From DATHXC01 sp035459965 (GTDB lineage Bacteria; Pseudomonadota; Gammaproteobacteria; Burkholderiales; Methylophilaceae), in assembly GCA_035459965.1 (NCBI GenBank), contig DATHXC010000007.1:248001-312000 (forward strand): 64,000 bases of DNA. The letters are read 5' to 3'. The notes under the pieces are model-generated. The model saw only the letters and a list, made by a program, of their open reading frames with translations. It was not told the DNA's origin and did not search any database. Position numbers and translations under genes: made by a program. This document shows positions 58,312 to 64,000 of this stretch, in pieces (within the stretch, counting starts at the first letter, position 1; each line of letters starts with the position of its first letter).

Positions 58312-60315
58312 CTAGATCACTTCAAGTTTGATCTCAAATCCATTGGCAAGTGCTTTAGCACTCCATTCCAGCTCCAGAGTCACTGCCTGCATGATTTTCT
58401 CAAATCCGGCTTCTGACTGGGAAACGCTAAAATGAGGATGGCTAGTCAACTTGCAGGATACACTGCTAAATACATGTAATGCACCTCCCAGCACCTCATC
58501 CTCCAGCGCAATATGCTTGAGCGAATTGATATGCACTGGCTGGCCAAATCCGCCAAGAATGTCACTACCCATACGGAAACGCCCTGCTGGCCCCTCACAA
58601 CTAGGCATAGCCAGGTTGATTTCCACCTTGAATACCCCCTTGGGCATGGATGCAAAATCGTAACGTACCACCAAGTTATTCCCGACCAGGGCAATTTTCT
58701 TGTAAACCTCGCCGGTATCTAATGTTGCATGAAAATCCAGGGTGTTTTTTGCGCTGGTCGGACGCTTGTATTGAATCGCTTGAGTTTGACCATCCGTGGT
58801 GAAAAAGTCGCAGAACAGGCTCTTGCGGTAGCCATCGATTTGAAGATCGGCCGCTGTAATTTCATGCTTGGCACTCATGAGCTCATGCGGATTGGCGATT
58901 CCAGCAGCATTACCAGCAGCACCTGAACCGGCATGCACCCTGCGATGATAGTGTTCGGTCTGACGTGTCAGCGTGTCACCAAAATTATGATGATGCTTAT
59001 AGCTATCGAATTCAAAGATGGAACCACTGCAATCTAGGCGGGCAACTGCCTGCAACACGCCATTTTGCAAGAAAACTTCGTCGCAACCATCCAGATCAAC
59101 ATCCATGACAACTTTGGTCGCTCTTAGCGTGACACTATCCAGCAAGGCTTCCAGCCGCAACATGGCGTTATAGATGGCACGCCGCAAATGCGGCAAATAC
59201 AGGCCACCGAACAAGCCATGCCAATAAGCATCATTGGCCTGTGACTCATACAGTGCAACCAGCATCTCCGGTACTTTTTTGTTTTCAGGCAGCGTGTAAT
59301 ATCGAGACGACAGCGCCAGCATGCGCTTATGCATCCAATTGGATTCAGGATATCGCATAAAGAAATTACGCCAGATAGCGCCGCGCACAAAGGGTTTGGT
59401 GATTTCGAAACGATTTTCCTGTTTCTGCTGAGTTACAAGGTCAGCGTATATATGTGCTGCAGGAACCGGCAGGCTCCACTCGTTCATTTCGATATAGGAT
59501 GTGCTCGGCAGGTAAACCACGCCTCGCGTACGCGCCATGGCGTGATACTCACTGTAACGCATGGGCTTGATGATGCGTGACTTAAGCACGCCTTCAATAA
59601 ACTCCCTGAGCCAGCCTTTTTCGTAAACCCATTCATAGGTTTCAGGCCATATTCCGAATTTTTCAATATCATCGAAATAGATTGCTGCAGCCTGCCTGCT
59701 GTCATCCGCCAGGCTTTCCAGGTAACTGATAGCCTCCGCTGCCGGGGAGAACGGCAAACGATAGCGCAGCTCTTCAGAAATAGGGAACAAGTCAATCTGG
59801 CGGCCATCTTCTTCGGTAGTGTAATAGCCGTCCAGCACTGCCTTGTCCTTGCCGGTACACATAAAGTGGTAGTCGTCGACTGTGACATAGCGGATAGCCG
59901 AATCCGTAAGCGCAGGTACTACAGTGGACTCCCACACGCGCTCTGTAAGCCAGGCACCTTGTGGCGCTTCGGCAAAATTGGTTTTTAGTTGCTGAGATAA
60001 CTGGGCAATCTGGCCGATGCGGTCACGTGCCGGAATTGCCGCAAGTACGGGCTCAGTAAAGCCTCCGCCAAAAATCTCTGCTTGCCCACGCTCGACCATC
60101 TCCTTGAGCAAGCCCATATCTTCAGGGAATTTCTTGAGCATGGAATCAAGCAGCCAGCCACTGATATGGATGGCAAAACGAAAATCAGGATACTCATGCA
60201 GGGTCCGCAGGAATGGTCCGTAACAACGCTCTTGAGCATCATCCAACACATGCTCGAAATTACCTACAGGCTGGTGTGCGTGTACACCCAGCAATAACGC
60301 TACCGTTTTGGCCAA
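58312..60315 (-). CDS. GH57 4-alpha-glucanotransferase/alpha-amylase with DUF1926
   Basis: 667-aa cytoplasmic enzyme. GH57 catalytic barrel (about 1-300) with LLLGVHAHQPVGNF, nucleophile Glu in WLTERVWEST and general acid Asp in FDDIEKFGIW. The C-terminal beta domain (from about 390) matches the DUF1926/DUF1925 modules of Thermococcus-type 4-alpha-glucanotransferases. Starts at TTG 60315, backed by SD GGGAG seven bases upstream. Last gene of the alpha-glucan operon; a second glucanotransferase (malQ) precedes it. Confidence 0.88.
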   Translation of the reverse strand: MAKTVALLLGVHAHQPVGNFEHVLDDAQERCYGPFLRTLHEYPDFRFAIHISGWLLDSMLKKFPEDMGLLKEMVERGQAEIFGGGFTEPVLAAIPARDRIGQIAQLSQQLKTNFAEAPQGAWLTERVWESTVVPALTDSAIRYVTVDDYHFMCTGKDKAVLDGYYTTEEDGRQIDLFPISEELRYRLPFSPAAEAISYLESLADDSRQAAAIYFDDIEKFGIWPETYEWVYEKGWLREFIEGVLKSRIIKPMRYSEYHAMARTRGVVYLPSTSYIEMNEWSLPVPAAHIYADLVTQQKQENRFEITKPFVRGAIWRNFFMRYPESNWMHKRMLALSSRYYTLPENKKVPEMLVALYESQANDAYWHGLFGGLYLPHLRRAIYNAMLRLEALLDSVTLRATKVVMDVDLDGCDEVFLQNGVLQAVARLDCSGSIFEFDSYKHHHNFGDTLTRQTEHYHRRVHAGSGAAGNAAGIANPHELMSAKHEITAADLQIDGYRKSLFCDFFTTDGQTQAIQYKRPTSAKNTLDFHATLDTGEVYKKIALVGNNLVVRYDFASMPKGVFKVEINLAMPSCEGPAGRFRMGSDILGGFGQPVHINSLKHIALEDEVLGGALHVFSSVSCKLTSHPHFSVSQSEAGFEKIMQAVTLELEWSAKALANGFEIKLEVI

Positions 60316-60420
60316 ACTTTTACTCCCAAAAACGTAATTGATATTTTATTGAAATCTATACGGCAAGATAACATGAAGTTATTACAGGTCTAACAACCAA
60401 GGTTATTAAGCTAATAAGCG

Positions 60421-61869
60421 CTAGTTACGACCATACTTGTGTATCAGCTCTGCTGTTCTCTGCTGCATTCCGGATTTTATCTGATGCCAGTCAAAACGCC
60501 ATTGCCAATTGCCCAATGCTGTCCCTGGAATATTCATGCGGTGAGTCGAATCAAGCTCGAGCAAATCCTGCATGGGTACTATCGCCAGGTTGGCATTGCA
60601 TGCAAGCGCGGTCTCCACCAAGGCAAAAGGCATGGAAGGTGTGCCATTATCAAGATGAGCATGCAGATGGTAGCGCTGATGGTCATCGAGCGCGTTATAC
60701 CAGCCCAGTGTTGTATCATTATCATGAGTGCCGGTATAGACCACGCTGTTCGGCTCAATATTCTGCGGAAGATACGGATTATCGGCACCACCATCAAAAG
60801 CGAAGTGCAATATCTTCATTCCCGGCAGTTCGTATTTATTACGCAGCTCATCGACTTCATCGGTAATGATACCTAGGTCTTCCGCCACCAGTGCGATATC
60901 GGGCAAATGTTGCTTGATGGCTTGTAGCAAGGCATCTCCAGGAGCCAGCACCCATTGACCATTGATGGCAGTCTCATCCTCAGCGGGGATCTCCCAAGCT
61001 GCCTGCAAGCCCCTGAAATGGTCTATTCTGACCATGTCGAATAACTCATGTTGGGTAGAGATACGCTCCAGCCACCATTTAAAACCATCTTGCTCCATTG
61101 CCTGCCAGTCATAATGCGGATTTCCCCAGCGCTGACCGACAGCTGAGAAGTAATCCGGCGGCACGCCTGCAATGACCGTAGCATTTCTTTCTGCATCCAG
61201 CTTGAATAGCTCTGGTTTCGCCCAGACATCTGCACTATCGAATGCAACAAAAATGGGGATGTCTCCAAACAGATAGACATTCTTGCTATTGGCATAATGC
61301 TTTAATGCATGCCATTGCTGGAAAAATACATATTGCGTGAACTTGATGGCAGCAATTTGATGCGCAAATTCATGCTCAACATATTTCATCGTTAACGCTT
61401 CGCGATGCTTATATGCATCCGGCCACAGATTCCACCCAGTCGATTGAAACTGCTGACGCAATACCAGAAACAGCGAAAAATCGTGTAGCCAATTTACATG
61501 TTGCTGGCAAAAGCTTTCGAAATGCTCTTTCAGGTTGATATTGGACTGAGCTTCAAAATTGACAAAAGCCTGGTTGATCAGCCCCTGCTTATCATCCACC
61601 AAATGTGCAATATCTTCATCGCTTAACAGCCCCTGATCCTGCAGGCTGCTGATGGATATAAACTGGGGATTACCTGCATGCGCTGACAGACATTGATAAG
61701 GCGACCCATCAGCATGTGGCATGTTAAGCGGTAGCGTCTGCCAGACACTTGCCCCAGCCTCATGCAGGAAATCGACAAAACGTAAGGCATCCTTTCCAAA
61801 ATCACCACTAGGTAACGATGTAATATGTAACAGGATGCCTGCGCGGCGTTGGCTTAATAAATTATTCAT
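60421..61869 (-). CDS. malQ: 4-alpha-glucanotransferase (amylomaltase)
   Basis: 482-aa GH77 enzyme that disproportionates maltodextrins and releases glucose. Conserved: LLHITSLPSGDFG, Asp nucleophile in VRIDHFRGL, acid/base Glu in LVAEDLGI, transition-state Asp in YTGTHDNDT, and WRF(D/W) near the end. It sits between two GH57 genes in the same operon. Works on glycogen breakdown products, which supports glycogen turnover in this organism. Confidence 0.95.
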   Translation of the reverse strand: MNNLLSQRRAGILLHITSLPSGDFGKDALRFVDFLHEAGASVWQTLPLNMPHADGSPYQCLSAHAGNPQFISISSLQDQGLLSDEDIAHLVDDKQGLINQAFVNFEAQSNINLKEHFESFCQQHVNWLHDFSLFLVLRQQFQSTGWNLWPDAYKHREALTMKYVEHEFAHQIAAIKFTQYVFFQQWHALKHYANSKNVYLFGDIPIFVAFDSADVWAKPELFKLDAERNATVIAGVPPDYFSAVGQRWGNPHYDWQAMEQDGFKWWLERISTQHELFDMVRIDHFRGLQAAWEIPAEDETAINGQWVLAPGDALLQAIKQHLPDIALVAEDLGIITDEVDELRNKYELPGMKILHFAFDGGADNPYLPQNIEPNSVVYTGTHDNDTTLGWYNALDDHQRYHLHAHLDNGTPSMPFALVETALACNANLAIVPMQDLLELDSTHRMNIPGTALGNWQWRFDWHQIKSGMQQRTAELIHKYGRN

Positions 61870-62017
61870 AAGATTGCATGATGTTAACCTGCCGCGATCA
61901 TTATTGGGTTCTTGGCTGACATCTTAATTTGTTGATAGCTCAAATTGAATTGGCACTATAGCTAAATCCAGAAGAAAGCTATGTAGGACAAGCCCGACAC
62001 ACTACAACTCTAACCCC

Positions 62018-63742
62018 TTACTCCTGCCCCCTACGCATCGTGCCACCTACCGCAGGGTCGCCAGCGCCCACACTAATTGCATGGTTCAAGCTTTCCGGAA
62101 CTGGCTGCTTGAGCAGATGATACAGATTAGCAAGGTTGCGACGATAGAGACGATCAAAGCTATCGACACTCACAGATGAATTGTAGTCACCAAACCACCA
62201 GAACCAATCGGAGCCTTCACAGATAGCCAACTGGCGTTCACAGTCCCTGATCTCGTCCGCATTCAAGTTATGTGCCTGCATTACCTTGTCATAACATTTC
62301 TTGGCATCACACAGCAAATCCCAACCATGGTTTTTTTCGGATGAGCCTACCCAGGTGCTAAAGCTGCCATAAACCCAGCTACCGGCTGCGATTTGCGGCA
62401 ACGTTTCCAGCGCAATACTTTCTGCACTTTTGGATTTAGCAACAATATCGCTGAATGTGGTCATTACTATATGGGGATTTTCTACTAATGCCGCATATAG
62501 TTCGCTCAGGAAATAATACGCATTGTAGGGATAGTATTCCCAGGCATTTTCCCCATCCAGGATAACGCTGACTATAGGGTTCTGTGCAGATGCATTACCC
62601 TTGTAAATGGCTTCCAGAGACTGAATAAAGTCGCTGACTGCCTCACTGGCATGTTGCTTGGAATACTCAAAGCCGATTTTGTCCGAAAGCGCATCGTCGC
62701 GGAAGAAACATACGATGTCATGGCTGCCATCAGTGACGCGATATGGTTTATATAAATACTCCTGCCTTGGCGGCAGATCGATGTTGTCGAATGATTTATA
62801 CAAACTATTAGCCAACACGCCTTGGCCTGTCGCGGCCCATTTAATGCCATGCTCGGCCATTAACGATAACGCAGCATGCGAAACAGCACCCTCTGCCGGC
62901 CACATACCGACTGATTGCACATCAAAACGCCGTGCATGTGAGATCTGCGCAGCCTCGATATGGGCTTTAGCGCGCTGGCGACCACCAGGATATTGCCCAC
63001 AATGCGGCAAAGGTGCAAATGGCATGGCATCACGCGTAGACTTGAAATCCAGCAATAGCGGCAATATTGGATGGTAGTGGGGCGTGGTGGAAATTTCGAT
63101 CTGACCGCTTTCCTGCAATTGCTTGTACCGTGGAATCAGCCCCGCTATCAGCTCACCGATCAGTGCAAACAGATCCAGGCGCTCCTGCAGCGTAAACTGG
63201 CTGCCCTTCTCCATCAGCTTCTGTACAAACTTATTGTTGCGGCGAATACTTTCACCGGTCCACGCCAGGTGATACCACACCAGCAAATCAGCCATGTATT
63301 GACCGGAAAGATAATTCGAGGCGGTAGAGCCTTCTACTTGCAATGCGCGATAGATATTGTGCAGGCGCTGATAATGCACAAAAGGCTCAAGCATTTTTTC
63401 GTGGTGGCTTTTAAAGCAGCTATCAACAATCAGGCAACGCTCTTCCTTGGAGACATATTCAAGATTCGCCTTAGCCAGCATCCCCAGCAAGGGATCTCGT
63501 ATATCGTTACTGAGGAATTGCTGGGTGTAGTCTTCAAGTTGGTCTAGCAGGATAGGCACAAAGTTGAAGGTGACTCTTGCCGCAGGATTTTCCTCCAGAT
63601 GGTAGGCCATGTCGGTATAGTCTTTGATCGCATGCAGATAGGTCCAGGGTAGTACATACTCGCCTGTCAGCGTATCCCGGTAATCGGGTTGGTGCATGTG
63701 CCAATAGAGGTTTAGGTATAGCTTGGGGCGTGCATCAATCAT
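62018..63742 (-). CDS. GH57 family alpha-glucan-active glycoside hydrolase
   Basis: 574-aa GH57 enzyme of the alpha-amylase/amylopullulanase branch: LNLYWHMHQPDYRD at the start, catalytic Glu in VGMWPAEGAVS and Asp in VILDGENAWEYYP, with a helical C-terminal domain (WFWWFGDYNSS). Full length and without a signal peptide, so cytoplasmic. Lies 47 bases after glgC and before malQ. Exact linkage (alpha-1,4, alpha-1,6 or branching) is not resolved. Confidence 0.87.
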   Translation of the reverse strand: MIDARPKLYLNLYWHMHQPDYRDTLTGEYVLPWTYLHAIKDYTDMAYHLEENPAARVTFNFVPILLDQLEDYTQQFLSNDIRDPLLGMLAKANLEYVSKEERCLIVDSCFKSHHEKMLEPFVHYQRLHNIYRALQVEGSTASNYLSGQYMADLLVWYHLAWTGESIRRNNKFVQKLMEKGSQFTLQERLDLFALIGELIAGLIPRYKQLQESGQIEISTTPHYHPILPLLLDFKSTRDAMPFAPLPHCGQYPGGRQRAKAHIEAAQISHARRFDVQSVGMWPAEGAVSHAALSLMAEHGIKWAATGQGVLANSLYKSFDNIDLPPRQEYLYKPYRVTDGSHDIVCFFRDDALSDKIGFEYSKQHASEAVSDFIQSLEAIYKGNASAQNPIVSVILDGENAWEYYPYNAYYFLSELYAALVENPHIVMTTFSDIVAKSKSAESIALETLPQIAAGSWVYGSFSTWVGSSEKNHGWDLLCDAKKCYDKVMQAHNLNADEIRDCERQLAICEGSDWFWWFGDYNSSVSVDSFDRLYRRNLANLYHLLKQPVPESLNHAISVGAGDPAVGGTMRRGQE

Positions 63743-63789
63743 GTGGCACCGCCTTTAAATCATTGAAAATTGAGTTTCGCGTGCGCGCG

Positions 63790-64000
63790 TCAGCGTACTG
63801 AATGGATAGATTGTCCCAACATGTCTGGTGTAACCAGGGTAATGCCATTTTCGGATACATAAAACCGCTTTCTATCTTGCTCTGGATTAACCCCGATTTC
63901 CATGCCATCGGGGATACGCGTACCCATATCAACAACAACACGCTTCAAAGTAACGTAACGCCCGATATCTACTTTAGGCAATATCACTGAGCCTTGGATA
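63790..64000 (-). CDS. glgC: Glucose-1-phosphate adenylyltransferase, C-terminal end (truncated by window)
   Basis: The last 70 or so codons of glgC: left-handed beta-helix coils (GSVILPKVDIGRYVTLKRVV) followed by IPDGMEIGVNPEQDRKRFY and ITLVTPDML, closely matching the GlgC C-terminus. The full enzyme makes ADP-glucose, the first committed step of bacterial glycogen synthesis. The N-terminal part with the active site lies beyond the right edge. First gene in view of the alpha-glucan operon. Confidence 0.9.
   Translation of the reverse strand, partial: IQGSVILPKVDIGRYVTLKRVVVDMGTRIPDGMEIGVNPEQDRKRFYVSENGITLVTPDMLGQSIHSVR

Noticed and set aside
63071..63547. 158-aa frame antisense to the GH57 gene
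   Set aside because: Shadow of a gene with intact catalytic motifs.
1..64000. tRNA, rRNA, CRISPR, insertion sequence or prophage genes
   Set aside because: No cloverleaf-like genes, repeat-spacer arrays, transposases, integrases or phage structural genes were noticed by reading; a dedicated search could still find small RNAs.

Overview
The window looks like chromosomal DNA of a Gram-negative betaproteobacterium, most likely a methylotroph of the Methylophilaceae (Methylotenera/Methylophilus-like). This rests on a PQQ-dependent alcohol dehydrogenase, two PEP-CTERM surface proteins, a Methylobacillus-type GH17/GT2 beta-glucan synthase pair, the betaproteobacterial order of the tsaE-amiC-mutL-miaA block, and moderate GC. 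The family assignment is inference; no rRNA or other marker is present. I saw no tRNA or rRNA gene, CRISPR array, prophage or insertion sequence.

Layout. 1-3.3 kb: a phosphorelay operon (histidine kinase cut by the window edge, Rcp1-like receiver, REC-GGDEF-EAL), chained by ATGA overlaps. 3.6-7 kb: a PEP-CTERM protein with a good sigma-54 promoter, a transglutaminase-like protein, CsbD and outer-membrane phospholipase A. 7-18.3 kb: a PQQ dehydrogenase that is a predicted lipoprotein, divergent from a CarH/LitR-type B12 photoreceptor-repressor, which heads a nine-gene membrane-lipid operon (two CFA-type methyltransferases, DUF2878, DUF1295, a secreted DUF, Blc lipocalin, a desaturase, an FAD oxidoreductase, DUF1365). 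A 147-bp palindromic repeat in this operon carries a Shine-Dalgarno site and two nested mini-ORFs that lead directly into the next start codon. 18.5-23.1 kb: TonB-dependent receptor, YfiR, and a CHASE8-like HAMP-GGDEF-EAL protein. 23.1-26.4 kb: a methyltransferase and an unrecognised locus of three paralogous ~147-aa proteins and two paralogous lipoproteins.

26.5-31.8 kb: mnmC, a TPR/O-GlcNAc-transferase-like protein and pilU. 31.8-36.6 kb: EAL-CBS-GGDDF protein, EamA transporter, dapC. 36.6-46.4 kb: the housekeeping block miaA, mutL, amiC, tsaE, queG, interrupted by an HNH-like gene (between mutL and miaA) and an oxidoreductase/monooxygenase pair (between amiC and mutL). 46.5-51.3 kb: a second PEP-CTERM gene and a GT39-GT2-GtrA-YdjC operon that resembles the Flm/NaxD and Lgm systems for amino-sugar modification of lipid A. 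52-56.3 kb: two GH17-type beta-1,3-glucan genes, one fused to a GT2 synthase. 56.3-58.2 kb: a second EAL-CBS-GGDDF protein. 58.3-64 kb: a minus-strand alpha-glucan operon (glgC partial, GH57, malQ, GH57).

Themes are envelope remodelling (lipids, lipid A, glucans, surface proteins), c-di-GMP signalling (four GGDEF/EAL proteins) and light or redox response through B12. Strongest leads: the CarH lipid operon, the repeat-borne translational relay inside it, the duplicated lipoprotein locus and the Lgm-like operon.
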